Shown: piece by piece, positions 46,907-59,420 of the stretch
Layout: each line of letters starts with the position of its first letter
How positions within the stretch are numbered: the first letter of the stretch is position 1
DNA from: Rhabdophis nuchalis
Lineage: Eukaryota; Chordata; Lepidosauria; Squamata; Natricidae
DNA length: 64,000 bases
Direction: 5' to 3'
NCBI GenBank assembly: GCA_039707465.1
Contig: CM077648.1
Span: 27,159,119-27,223,118, forward strand
The notes under the pieces: generated by a model
Database searches by the model: none
The model's input: the letters and a program-made list of their open reading frames with translations, nothing else
What the model was told of the DNA's origin: nothing
Translations under genes and position numbers: made by a program

Positions 46907-48430
46907 ATCTGCAAGGCCATTTCAAAACCTTTTAAGGTTTTTAAAAAGGCCCTTTTAAAACAACCAACCATCCAAAAATGCAAGAAAGGCATACATTTTT
47001 ACTCAGAAAACAGTAAGCCACAAGAAGGATACTAGAAGGTCAGATGGCACTTTTGGGTTACATGTAGACTGCTTGTTTCTTTACCACTCACTCTCTATGA
47101 GTGTAACCTATTTTTTTAATAGCAGAGGACCTACATCCATTAGATTTGGAATCTGAATTTAGATTTTTTTTAATAGAAAGCTTTTCTTGATTGCTTTATG
47201 GAATGGTAACTTTTAAACTGGGACTTTGAATTTTGTTGAATTTCTTAGTTGACTACACTTTCTGATATTTACCAATGTTGTTCATTTGCTGGTAGTGACA
47301 ATGATTACAGATTGTATATAATATTAGATGGGAAGTACAATTCATTACTTTTGAAAATCTGCAAATGCGTAAGAGCTATAAGAGTTGTATTGAAAACTCA
47401 AGTATAGCAGAGGATTTCTTCCCTTGCGAAGCCGGCTCCTTTTTTTCCTACTGCATTCTACGAGTTAGTTATTAGATATTTTTTAATATTTGCTTTTAAT
47501 AAAGTTTTTGAACTTATTTTATTCTTGTGAACTATAGAAGATTCTATCTTCTTCTTCCTCTCCATTTACCTATAACTCTGCAGCATCCCTAGCTGCCTTT
47601 GTTTCTTTCTAACTGTTTTCCATGGGGATTTGTTTGGGAAATTAGAGAAGCTACAAATCACCAGATGGATGATGATTGTAAAAAGAAAGGCGTACATCCT
47701 GCATATAAAAAAGCGAGAAGACTTTCTACTCACCCATGAAAATGTCTTTTTTCTTCTTCTCTTAGGCATTCAAACTGAATGAGAGCATGAGTAGGAAAAA
47801 AAGTAATATATTTTGGGGTCAGCACTAAATAGCTATGATCAGCAGCGTTTATTCATGTGCTTAGCTCATATTGCTTGTTGTTGTGGATTTCGGGAGTATA
47901 ATGCCTGCCATCCTTTCTAGAACAGTCAAACATAAGGAAATTAAGGGCCAATGCCAATTTAGGCTATGGAGAGTATCTACTTATCTTTATGAAGAATTCA
48001 AACAGTTAATCATACCTGGACAGTGGAGAAGGAACTCATTATATATATATTATGACTCATTCATCCTAATCAACATCTACCAACAATGTTGGACCCCCCC
48101 CCCAATTTTAAATGTTAAAACAACTTCCTAATATTAAAGGGTGGGGGGGAGAATCTCTCCATCCGCTTTCTTCATGCCATACATAATTTATAAGCCTCTG
48201 TTGTCTCTCTCTCTCCCTTGCTGATATCGCTCCCATCCCTGCTGTCTAAACTAAATAGCTGCAGACATCGTAATCTTCACTCCTAGAGAAATAACTGTAG
48301 CCCTCTTGCAGGATGCTAAGTGAATAAGATGCTTTGCAGGAAAGCCAAGAAAAGTTTCACATAATAATTTCTTTGAAACATATCACTATACATTTATATA
48401 TATATATTCAATGTATATGTTGCTTCCATT
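46907..48430. other. Single-copy DNA
   Basis: Nothing recognised. A poly-C run lies at 48093-48102. Confidence 0.45.
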
Positions 48431-48438
48431 GTCTAGAT

Positions 48439-48560
48439 CAGGGGTCCCCAACCTTTGCAACTTTAAGTCTGAAGGACTTCAGCTCCCAGACTTCTCCAGC
48501 CAGCAAAAGCTGGGAGCTGAAGTCCTTCAGACTTAAAGTTGCAAAGGTTGGGGACCCCTG
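48439..48560. mobile_element. Foldback hAT MITE, near-perfect palindrome (122 bp)
   Basis: The two arms (48439-48491 and 48508-48560) are almost exact reverse complements, ending CAGGGGTCCCCAACC and GGTTGGGGACCCCTG, with a loop of about 16 bp. Flanks are gtctagat (48431-48438) and atctagat (48561-48568), 7 of 8. The same peptide string appears in frames on both strands, which confirms the palindrome. hAT is inferred from the ends and the 8-bp duplication. Confidence 0.9.
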
Positions 48561-48639
48561 ATCTAGATGTACTGTTATAAACAATAACAGTAATATGCAA
48601 CACATATTATGAAGGATACATATAAGATATACACAAGCA

Positions 48640-48965
48640 TACACACACACACACACACACACACGAACATATATTCTGTTATTCAGGTTTGATAGTGTGT
48701 ATATATGTGTGTGTGTGCATGTGGTGTGCATGTGTATATACACATACACACATATTTTGTTTAATCATGTCTGATAGCGTGTAGTGTGTGTGTATGTGTG
48801 TGTGTGCATGTGTATATATAGATAGATAAGGATAGATAACGATACAAATGCACACACACATATTCTGTTTAAACATGTTTGATAGCGTGTGCGTCCGTGC
48901 ATGCGTGTGTGTGCATGTGTATATATTGTGTATAGATAGATAGATAGACAGACAGACAGTATATA
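48640..48965. repeat. CA/TG-rich minisatellite with (GATA)n
   Basis: A (CA)n run at about 48638-48663 is followed by three degenerate units of about 80-110 bp. Each contains a 'ttctgtttaaacatg'-like and a 'tgatagcgtgt'-like core (near 48672, 48754 and 48860) and TG-rich filler. A GATA/GACA run ends it at 48935-48960. Confidence 0.85.
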
Positions 48966-51900
48966 TAATATCTTTACATTAAATACACATACATTGAAAT
49001 TTGCCATTTAGTTGCCTTTTTGGAGAGTTACTTTGGAAACTCAGTATAATTTCCCCCCTGTACTGGTGCTGTTTTACAGAAAATTTTGTCCAGATTAATT
49101 TTGGAGGAAGAAGTGCAAAGGGAAGGGATGGCAATAAATGTTAGTTATTTATAGAATTAATGTATCTGCTTCAAACAAACTTGACCGATATCAAACCCAT
49201 TGAAATATTGCAGTTCAAAAAGAAAACAATTAACCATCGTGGCAACAACACAGCAATTATTTGTGCTAAAACCACAATTGCTGAATCGCTGCAAGCCTTC
49301 TGAAACAGCCAAGTTTTAATAAGCTTTCAGAAGGACACAAGAGGGTCCTCCCTTCTGTTTCAAAACAGAACTACTTGAACAGTGGATGACTAGGACTGAC
49401 TGCCTCTCCCCCTTCCTCTCTCTCTTACAGCCCTTTTTCAAATGATAACTAAAGATATTTACCTAATATCAGCCCTTTCTGTAGCAAAGAGGATTCTGAT
49501 CTTTCATGTATTTTGATTTTATTTCGATGTGCAGCCATGTTCATAATGTAGAAGAGTGGCTTCTTTTTCTCTAGCAGTAAAAGTAACTTAATCCCTGTGT
49601 AAGAAATCAGTAAGTATGGTCCGCTTAATCTAGTCCCAATGTGAAACTGTTGACATTTGTTCTTTTTTCTTTTCTCCCTTCACCTATCATTATGTGACTG
49701 GGCCTGTTTTGTGCTGGATTAGGCACAAATCTCCCATACAGCACATTTGGCATGTTACTAGTAGTTTAACTTCATTAATAATGTATGAAGAAAATGTAAT
49801 CCATGACAAGGGAAGGAAAATAAAAGTTTCCCCCTCTCCTTTTCTCCTTTTTAACCAACTAACAATTATCTCAGCAAAGGTATAGTCGTGATTAAGAAAG
49901 GAGGCCTTTGATGCTGCTGTCATAACTCTTATAGCATTGATTGGAGCTGGACGGGGTAAATAAATAGAAAATTCTCTAACTGAGCAATAACCATTATAAA
50001 TTGCTTTCTTTCATTCTGTATGCTAGGTACTCTAGATGAGAAATTTTTTTTCTCCTGTAGTTAATTTACATGCAATTGTCTTTTAAATATGATTAAAGCA
50101 TAAGAGAATTAACAAAGAAAGAGGGGAAAAAATCTATTGATTTTGCATTGCCAGAGGCTTTCCCTCCAGTCCATCATATAATAAGCAAATTTAATTCTCT
50201 TTCCATTCTCTTTATTTAATTCTTATATCTGGCGAAGCAGGTACTTATGTGTACTATTTAGTAGAATAATTCAAAATCAATTTCTTGCTTTTTAACAGGA
50301 AACCAACACCTTTTTCTTCTGTTAACAAAGTCACTATTTCTAAATGCAAATTCTTATGATTACCGGTAGATGTTCTGTTTAGACTATCTTCTGATATATT
50401 TATATTAAAGTAGAATGGTTTAAATTTTGGCAGATCACTCAGTACAAACAACATCTTTTCTATTTTGATTTGGTTCAGTTTCCAACGTATTATTGTTAAT
50501 GCAACATTTTTCTAATTTCTTTTTTTATTACAGTGCTGATTGGGTGCCATTCCTTTCTTTTGTGTCTAATAAAAGTTAAAAAGCAAATCCCTTATTAGTA
50601 TGTTCTTTTATGTTAATCTTGCCTAAATCCATTTAAAAAAAAAAAATCAGGGTTACACAGAAATCTATGTGTGTACCTAGTTTTGAATGGTAGCACACGT
50701 TAATTAATATAAATAAACAATCGGAGAACCGGTACAAGTTTGTGTTCATCAATGTGTAAGTAAAAAGTTTCTGGGTAGATCAGCGAAAGTGTTGTCACTG
50801 ACGTTTTGCTTTTTTGCATTTTTAGAACAACTAACTGCTATTCACCAAAGAAACTGGATAATAGTGAACATTTTCTTGCATTTCTGGAAGTTATTCAGTG
50901 TTGATCTTCACAGCAACTGGCAAAGCAGCTCAGGCAACAGAAGTGACGCTCCAAAGCAGTCGTCACTTAGAAGTACTTTGTGCTCCACACTTCTGTCACA
51001 TTTGTGCTATCAGAGCAACAGCTGGGGAGACTTTTTCAACAAAGATGAGTGTCAGATAATCCTGATGAGATTCCACATCCAGCATCTTTTGTAATTATGT
51101 CACATTCGGCTGTAATGGAATAATTCAAGCTGAAAGGACAAGCTTTGATCCTTTCTTAAACCTTTCCCTGCGGACTGACTATCTGAAAGATTCAAAGATA
51201 TTTCTGTTACAAGATCTAGCATTTCCTCGGGGAAGTCATACTTCTGAAGCAAAGGGGATCTTGCAAAAAGCAATATCATGTTTGCCTAGAACATTTTGGA
51301 AAGATATTTTTATATGAAACAGAGATGTCAATAAAACAAGATCCTTCTATTTTCTGATCAGAAAGGCAACCCTTGTTTTAACCATTTTACTGATCATTTG
51401 GGCATTTTGAAAACAGATGTACAAGAAGAAAGAACTGGTTTTGCAGAAAGAGAAATGCTTTATGCATAAATGTGTTGCATTCCAGCTGTAATTCCATACC
51501 TTCTTCTCTGGAAACAACTTATTTGAAACTGTGGGACTGGCTTCAGAACAGACAATATAAGTTTCAATCTTAATTTTTTAAATAGCCTCACTTGTATGGA
51601 TCTAATTCAAACCAATATAATAGCAAACAATAGAATTTGTGCTTTTGAATTAAACATAAACCATGCTTAATGCACTCACCCAGGAAAAAAATGCTAGATG
51701 AGTCAACACTATAGCTTAGTAATGCACCCTCCTTTTGGCTTGTTATCCTAGTAATCTTTGATTGGTGGATAGTAACCTGATTTTTTATTTGTGTATGTAT
51801 GTGGAACTTTCCTAGCATGATTTGATTGAAAGAAGAATCACTTGTGTGGTAGAAGAAAGAACATTGTTCCTCAAACCTTTTATCTCCAAAGTCATTGAGA

Positions 51901-52807
51901 CTAAAAAACAAATCTGTAGGGCGACTGTTTTTGTAGCCACTCTAATATCTTCTCATGGTGAAGTAATGCTGACCAAAACCAAACTAAGGGTATAAATTGC
52001 AGATAATGTAGTCTTAGCCACATCTTACTCATAGTTTGTACCAGGAAAACATGTCACGCTAAATTATACTATGGCTTTGCATGACATAGGGTAAGGTCAT
52101 TTACCAGACTGTTAGTTCAAACTGCTGTTGGTGGATTTAATAATCTACTTAAGGATGGTCTGTAGCATTTCCTTTCAATGTACCAAGTGCTTTACTCCAT
52201 CCCAGCTCCAGTCTGGCAAACCTCCATATCCCACATCTCAGGGGCTGGTCACTAGTCTGTCTCACTTTATCCTGGGTTACCAGGCTCCTATATTCTTCAC
52301 TGATAGCTGGCAGTTATCTTGTGGCTGGTCCAACAATGGTCATTAAGTCATTAAACTTTCCCTGCCTCTAAAGAAAGGCAAGATGCAGGGACTGACTAAT
52401 TAAGAACTGTGATAGTCTGGACTGAGGACAAACCTGGCTCAACTCAACCATTGAAATCTGGAGTGGAATTTTGAAGTCAGCTGGGACCAGCACAGGAATG
52501 AAGCTATTTAGGCTGCTGGGTGCAATTGCCCCTAATAACTGAAGGCATCTTGCATTAGTTTAATGCCTCTGAATAAGAAAACCAAACACAGAAGTAAAAA
52601 TGGTTCAAAGATAAACAATAATAAAAACACAATGTTTTTTTTTTAAATATAGAGAGTCCTCAGATCAAATTTGTGTTTTAAAGCATAGCACTTTATAATA
52701 TGGAACACTTTGAACTCTTTGTTTCTGTACACAAAAATTGTGATTTATAGAAACGTTAATCCTCCATGATAGCATCTTCTTACTCCCACTTCTCCCTAGC
52801 ACTGTTT
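48966..52807. other. Single-copy DNA, possible conserved non-coding stretch
   Basis: No repeat is recognised over 3.8 kb, the longest such stretch in the window. 49690-50000 is a candidate conserved element. The 101-codon frame at 50789-51094 follows a polypyrimidine-AG, but I recognise no domain in it. Confidence 0.4.
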
Positions 52808-53345
52808 ATTACTGTTGTTGTCGCTGCTAGTTGTAAAGTCACGTCCGACCCATTGTGACCATATGGACAACTTCCCTCTAGGCCTTCCTGTCCTCTACCA
52901 TCCTCTGTAGTCCATTTAAGCTCACTCCTACTGCTTCGTTGACTCCATCCAACCACCTCATTCTCTGCCGTCCCATTCTTCTTTTTTTCTCCATCTTTCC
53001 CAGCATGAGGCTCTTCTCTAGTGAATCCTTCCTTCTCATTAGGTGGCCAAAATATTTGAGTTTCATCTTCAGGATCTGGCCTTCTAAAGTACAGTCAGGG
53101 TTGATCTCCTCTAGGACTGACCCGTTTGCTCAGCTTGCAGTCCAAGGGACTCCCAGGAGTTTTCTCCAGCTCCATAGTTCAAAGACCTTAATTCTTTGTT
53201 GCTCATCATTTCTTATGGTCCACCTTTCACAGCCATACATTGCAACTGGAAAAACCATAGACTTGACTATACACAGTTTGTTGGCAGGGTGCTGTCTCTG
53301 CTTTTTAGTATGTTGTCTAGATTTACTGTCTAGTATGTATACTAT
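52808..53345 (-). mobile_element. Bov-B LINE 3' end
   Basis: Minus-strand pieces read 'HPANKLCIVKSMVFPVAMYG', 'CERWTIRNDEQQRIKVFELW', 'LLGVPWTAS', 'YFGHLMRRKDSLEKSLMLGK' and 'RWLDGVNEAVGVSLNGLQRM', the end of Bov-B ORF2. At least one frameshift lies between the two frames. The 3' end is at the left. It is 5'-truncated and better preserved than the 27703 copy, with a single unit. Confidence 0.93.
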
Positions 53346-54637
53346 ACCCACATCAAAACCTGGTTCCCTAACTTACATACCTTGTGTTAAGCTTTGATTT
53401 TCTACAACATTGTTCTTGTATTTTGACTAGCTTGCATTTCAATTTTTTTGATATGAAATTTCTAAATAAAAGAATTAATGTGAATGCCAAAGAGAATTAA
53501 TCTCTCTCCAAAGGTCCTTTCAGGAGAATAACTGTCATGTAATTGTAGCGTTGGTATGACAGGTAGTCATCAAGAAGATTCTGCATTGTAGCCAGAGCTA
53601 TTTACTTTCAAGAAGAACAGTACAGAAAGAAATTATTTTATAGTGCTCAGCTACTCTTTCAAGAGCTTGGATTCCCATTAGTTCTATTGTTCTCTGCTCA
53701 CCTATGAATTACTTTCATTTTCAGTTTAGGAGCTTCAGCTGCTGGAAGGAGAAACAATGTGCCCCATTAAAAGCGTCTAATGTTTAGACAGATATGTCTC
53801 CTTACTTTCCTTTGAGGGACAGGCATTTTTTTTTGGCCTGTCTAGGTAAAAATTAGTTTTCCTTTCCCCAAATAGTGCTTGGTGTCTTTCCAGGAATAAA
53901 ACTTTTACAAAGAGCCAATTTCTGCAAGAGAGAACAGGACAACGAGACTATGCAACAAGTACTCTTTGTTACTGCCATGTTTGGGTTTTATGAATGACTA
54001 TTCACATTATGCCAAATTTAATCATTTTGAAAAATGAGACTGAAATGGAACAGCTGGAAGAAACCAGAATAATGTTAAAATTTTGACAAATATTTGGGAA
54101 ATATGAATACTCAAATAGATTGGCTGACATTGGAATGTGAAGATTGATATCGCTAACATTCTGTTGCAGCCCTTAATATTTCATTAGGAATTCCTTCTAT
54201 AAATGAGGAGCAGGGTCTACTATTATATATATGTGCTTAGACAGTAATAGATTCCTGTTTTCTGGGAATATAATGAATTATATTTTTTGAATTTAATTTG
54301 AAACAAAACTACTTTTCCAAATTTTGTTCATAATTCTCTTTGCAGTAAATAGTTATGTACCCTTGAAATTCTATCATATTTAGTGCCATTATCTATTTTC
54401 TATGTTTAATACTGGTAATTTACATGGATCTGAAAGCTGTCATCAATCACTGTCATGCATCAGAATTCCTGTGGAGCATTAGACACATTCTCAAAGAATT
54501 CTAGGAATTGTAGATCTTAGTCCAGTAAAGATAACTTCTTTGGGAAAACTATTAATTATTATTAATAGTCATTAATTTTCAAGTCTAGATCCTAATTTGG
54601 ATGGAATTAGTCAAAAGATCAATTCAAAAACTTGTTA
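53346..54637. other. Single-copy DNA
   Basis: Nothing recognised. Confidence 0.5.
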
Positions 54638-54645
54638 CCATAAAC

Positions 54646-55135
54646 CTGTGATGGGATGGTGAACCTATGGCACGTGTGCCGCAGGTGGCATGCAGAGCCA
54701 TCTCTGCAGGCATGTGAGCCATTGCCCTATGTCAGCTCCAGGGTGCATGTGCGCACCAGCCAGCTGATTTTCAGCCTCTCCGGAGGGCCGTAGGAGGCCA
54801 TTTTTGCCCTCCCTAGGCTCCAGGAAAGCCTCTGGAGCCTGGGGAGGGTGAAAAACAGGCCTACTGGGCTTACCAGAAGTTCAGAAATGGACCACTTCCA
54901 GCTTCTGGAGGGCTTCCGGGGGGCCAAGGGAGGCCATCAGTGGTGGGTTTCTGCAGGCTCGCACCTACTCGCGAGAACCGGTTGGTGAAATCTAGAGAAC
55001 CGGTGAGAGGGGGTTCCACCGGCAGACCCAGAAGTAAGTCTGGCCTGCCGCTGCCGGTAACCCAATGGGAAGGAAAGGAAAGGAGGGCAGAAAGTAAGAA
55101 AGGAAAGGAAAGGAAAGGAAAGAAGGAAGGAAGGA

Positions 55136-55207
<72 letters not shown>

Positions 55208-55692
55208 ATGAATTTATCATCACAATTGAGTCCAAAATTTTGGTTGCTAAGCAAGAGCGTTGTTAAATGAGTTTCACCACATTTTAAAAGGTGGCGACTC
55301 CCACCCTGTCACATGACTGCCAAGCCACGCCCACAAAATAGGCCACACCTACAGAGTAAGTTCTAAAAAATTTGAAACCCACCACTGGAGGCCATTATCG
55401 CTTTTCCCTGCTCCCCTCCCCCATAAGCCCCCTGGAAGCCAGAAACGGTCCATTTCTGAACTTCCTGTAGGCCCGGTAAGCCCATTTTTTGCCCACTCCC
55501 AGCTCCCTGGAAGAAAATACCAAGCTCAAGTAGCACACCAGCAATGCAGCTCATGTGGGGGAGGGGGAGCATGGGGGAGGATTGTACATGTAGGGGTGCG
55601 ATTTGCATTATGGGTCCTGGCAGACGTGCACACTTTCGCATCTGAATGCTTGCATTTTTGGCATCCAACAACAAAAAGGTTAGCCACCACTG
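54646..55692 (+). mobile_element. hAT N4 element interrupted by a hAT N2 element
   Basis: Ends CTGTGATGGGATGG...GAACCTATGGCAC and GGTTAGCCACCACTG. A perfect 8-bp target duplication, ccataaac, lies at 54638-54645 and 55693-55700. Without the 450-bp insert and its duplicate the element is about 590 bp, longer than the two other N4 copies, with three GC-rich 'cctccggagg'-type blocks inside. It has no transposase frame. Confidence 0.9.
54938..55387 (+). mobile_element. Chimeric hAT N2 element nested in N4 (450 bp)
   Basis: Ends CAGTGGTGGGTTTC and GAAACCCACCACTG (14-bp perfect inverted repeat). A perfect 8-bp duplication, gaggccat, lies at 54930-54937 and 55388-55395. It has the same internal order as 4005-4364: accggt repeats, a purine array (about 55065-55207, here expanded to about 20 GAAA units), a Tigger-derived segment and the hAT right end. 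The length difference from the other copy is mostly the GAAA array. Confidence 0.94.
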
Positions 55693-55700
55693 CCATAAAC

Positions 55701-56566
55701 AATCTGTATTTGGTGGAGAATATGAATAGAAATCCTGGAAGGACTCCTTCAGCAGTAAAAAAAAAAAAATCAGTCACTGTATATTGCCAAATATGCTATA
55801 ATGAGTAATTAGTGCAGGTTTCATTAACTTCATGAATTATTGAAGCTAATATTCATTTCTATAGCTTCATTTCTCTCTCAGTCCAGCCCACCTGTTTTAG
55901 GAAAAATAGGAGGAGGAGTATAATGTATGTTTGCTGGCTTGAATTATTTTTTAAAATAATAAAGGTGGGAAATATGCCCCAAGACAATAGAAGGAAGGGT
56001 GTTTAAAAATACATTTATTTCAGTCACAGACCAGCATAAAATAATATAAAACTAAAATTTACAACAGAGACTATATAAATCTGGACTCTAAAATATTAAT
56101 AAAAATTATAATATCCATATCCAGATACATACATCCACATACTTACAAATACACTATGCAAAAACATGATGGACATTTTAATAACAAGTGATGTATGTTA
56201 AGACTAAAACTATTATTGTAAAACAAGGATCACTGATGTAAGCGCTACCTCCTTTTTATTGTCCTACATGTTCATTATATTTATTTGGGAAAAAATCTGA
56301 ATGCTCATAATTCTTTTAACATTAAAAATTATAATTAATATTGATAGAATAGGATACATACTTTTTCTGCCTTTTTTTTCTCTTTTCTCTCTCTCTTATC
56401 CACACTTAATACTCTAAGGCATCTATATAACAGAATCTAAGAACCTTAGGAATCTACGGCTATTATATAAATACTATTTTATGAAAATAATACATTATAC
56501 TAAAAGTGAGAAGATGGGGCAATCAATGTTTTATATAGCTAGATTTAATAAAATGTTAAACACTGA
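55701..56566. other. Single-copy AT-rich DNA
   Basis: Nothing recognised. Confidence 0.5.
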
Positions 56567-56734
56567 GCTATAGGTTTTCCCCAACTAGTTGCCAAGCACC
56601 CAAAAGACAACCATGTGACTACAAGTGTTTGTGCAATAATTGTAATTTTGAGGAAATGTTGTAAATAACTTTTTTTGAGTCTGTTGTAACTTTGAACATC
56701 ATTAAGTGAGTGATCATTAAGTGAGAACTACCTG
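56567..56734 (+). mobile_element. Right-end fragment of the Tigger-like MITE
   Basis: 'tagttgccaagcaccc', 'ttgttgtaact'-like motifs and the end GTGAGAACTACCTG followed by TA. The left half is missing. Confidence 0.75.
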
Positions 56735-57121
56735 TAATTCTAGATTAACATTGTATGGCTATATGTTGAGTTTCTACGTAAGTCCCTCATTTATTCATTA
56801 TTCTATGTATTTTATTCTGATTTTATTAACATTGCAAAATTTTGGTGGTACTTCATCATAGTGTACAGGACATGATCTAGTTGAACCCAGGGAGGGGTCA
56901 AAATGTGTAATCAGCCATGAGTCCCTCTGCACCCACAAGAGATCTAAGAACAGCCCACCTTGAATTCCCTTCTATTCTTAACTGCTGATAATTTCCCTTG
57001 ACTGTTAGTAGTTCTGTTTCTTGTAGAGAGCTTAAGCTTAGAATAAATTTTTGTACACATTTGAACTGCCTGAATCCCCTGATTTCCCTGGTGCTTGACA
57101 CATAGATTCTGGTTATCCACA
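56735..57121. other. Single-copy DNA
   Basis: Nothing recognised. Confidence 0.45.
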
Positions 57122-57396
57122 CCAATCTATCTCTATCTCTATCTCTATCTCTATCTCTATCTCTATCTCTATCTCTATCTCTATCTCTATCTCTATCTCT
57201 ATCTCTATCTCTATCTCTATCTCTATCTCTATCTCTTTATCTATCTCTATCTCTATCTCTATCTCTATCTCTATCTCTATCTCTATCTCTATCTCTATCT
57301 CTATCTCTATCTCTATCTCTATCTCTATCTCTATCTCTATCTCTATCTCTATCTCTATCTCTATCTCCATCTCCATCTCCACCTCCACCTCTACCT
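57122..57396. repeat. (CTATCT)n hexamer microsatellite
   Basis: About 40 nearly perfect hexamers are interrupted once near 57236 ('tttatctatc'), degrading to CTCCAT/CTCCAC at the right edge. It creates (YL)n and (EI)n open frames on the two strands, which are not proteins. Confidence 0.97.
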
Positions 57397-57567
57397 CTTG
57401 TTATGGCCACCATTGTTTATGACCACTGCAGTTGGTCATTGTTTTTGTTGTCATCCACTTAACACTGCCTAGGGAGCCCATGTAGCTTAAGGAATGCTAC
57501 AGACATGGGTGACTATTGCTCCCCATATTGTAGAATGGATTTTCATAAATTTTCTCTCCAAAACAGC

Positions 57568-57857
57568 CAGAAGTGGGTTCCAGATTCTTTTACTATCAGT
57601 TCACAGAGGGATGTGCTTCGGGCGTGTGCACGCAAAGAGTGTGCACGCATGCACAAAAGTAAAAAAATTGGTTCTGCACATGCGCAGATGCCAAAAACAA
57701 GATGGCAGCGCCATAGGCACAGCAGATAGAACTGATTCAGGCGTGTGCACGGCCGAATTACTACCTACTCAGCCAAATTGGTCCAAATTGGTAGAAACCA
57801 GTCCAAACCAGCAGGAACCGGTCCAAACTGGCCCGAACTGGTAGGAACCCACCTCTG
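57568..57857 (+). mobile_element. hAT N5 element (about 290 bp), target duplication lost
   Basis: Ends CAGAAGTGGGTTCC and GGAACCCACCTCTG. The body has the N5 'caaaaacaagatggc' motif and an expanded 'aaactggtccgaactgg'-like tandem near 57780-57845. The flanking 8-mers do not match, so an end may be shifted or mutated. Confidence 0.8.
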
Positions 57858-58955
57858 GTTTGAATATGTCTAATTGCATAAGACATGGCATAGATGCTTC
57901 TATATAACTGTAACTGACAATAATAGGAAACTTGGAGCTTTGCTAAAATCATGGATGCGAATCCATAATTGCTGTTTTCCACAAGGTAACTGTTTGTTGG
58001 AGAATGGGGGAAGGAAATAAAGTAACTGCAGAACATTTTAAATACCAGCATCTTCACTGTTCTTCCCATCTATGTCAAAAAGCTGTCCTTTATATCTTTA
58101 AAAGAGTTTAGAGTCTATTTATAATCCCTGTTCTTGTCCAATTATAAATGACCAGCTGTTCATATCTCTTGACAGTAGCAGAGGTATCAGCCTTCATGTA
58201 CTTTGTCAGTATAATAAATTCAGCAATGAACTCTATGATGTCTCATTCTAAGGGCAATTTCTACATATGAGTTACTAAATTAGATTTCCTTTTCACAAGA
58301 AGCCTAGGCTCCTGTCAAACTCAAGATATTTAAATATAGTTAAATATTATGCTCTGGCATTTGTGTAGGTCAATACACTGGTAATAATAAATTAATTAAA
58401 TAGGAGATGAAATGGATATCAGCAGAATGTAGGAACTACATTTGAGAAATATCATGTTCACTGCCGTAATGAAAATGAAATGTGAAGTTTTAAGCACTGG
58501 TCTTTTTATAAGTCATGGCCTGAACTTTATAATTCACACAACAGACTACAGAATAGGATAAAGACTCCAGTTCCTAATTTATTTTGTTTTTGGTTTGGCA
58601 ATGTTTCAAACTAGCAAGAAAATATCTGGTTTGAATATATCAGCTGATCCAGGTGTGGTGTCCACAACTGTCTTAATACCAGCTTTAGCCAAAACGCAAG
58701 GATATTTATATCAGAATTTTATTGCAAATATCCTGGACAGAATGCATGTAAAGGTTAATATAAAATGTTAAGAGGCTGCCATCAAAAGCTAGCTGATGCC
58801 CGAGACTATACTTCAGTAATATACCACGATCATACTTTCTTGTAAAAAATAAAGAATAAACCTGTAAAAGGGGCAAATCTGAAAATATAAAAATCTAGTA
58901 ATAAAACTTGTTTAACTGTTTATGTTTATAATTTTGATTTACAATAGAAAATTGT
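57858..58955. other. Single-copy DNA
   Basis: Nothing recognised. Confidence 0.5.
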
Positions 58956-59420
58956 AAAGCGCTCCATGGCTCGGGGCCTAGTTACATGCGAGACCGCCTC
59001 CTGACCCATACATCCCTTAGACCGATACGCTCCCACAGAGAGGGCCTTCTCAGGGTGCCGTCAGCCGGACAATGCCGACTGGCGACACCCAGGGGAAGAG
59101 CCTTCTCTGTGGCGGGCCCAGCCCTTTGGAATGACCTACCCCCTGAATTACGTACCATCACCGACCTCCGCCTCTTCCGCCAATGTCTAAAGACATATTT
59201 GTTCCAACAAGCCGGCCTAGCCTAACCTCCTGTGGGGACTTTTAGGAAGTTTTTAAATTGGGTATTTTAAATTTGGTTTTAGTACAGGATGGGAATGTTT
59301 AATATTTATTTTAAATTATATATTTATCTTTGTATTTGTGTGTTTTTAAATTTCCTGTATGCCGCCCTGGGTCCTCTGTGGAGAAGGGCGGGATATAAAT
59401 TTAAATAATAATAAAAAAAA
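58956..59420 (+). mobile_element. L2-clade LINE 3' end
   Basis: The frame to 59225 reads 'MRDRLLTHTSLRPIRSHREG', 'LLRVPSAGQCRLATP', 'RAFSVAGPALWNDLPPEL' and 'FRQCLKTYLFQQAGLA', nearly identical to the C-terminus of the 25154-25906 copy. The 3' UTR ends 'gccgccctgggtcc', 'gaagggcgggatataaat' and an AATA-rich tail. It is 5'-truncated. Confidence 0.93.

Noticed and set aside
50789..51094. 101-codon frame preceded by a polypyrimidine-AG
   Set aside because: No recognisable protein family and no matching donor or neighbouring exon seen.
57095..57472. Frames of repeated YL or EI residues
   Set aside because: Translation of a hexamer microsatellite.
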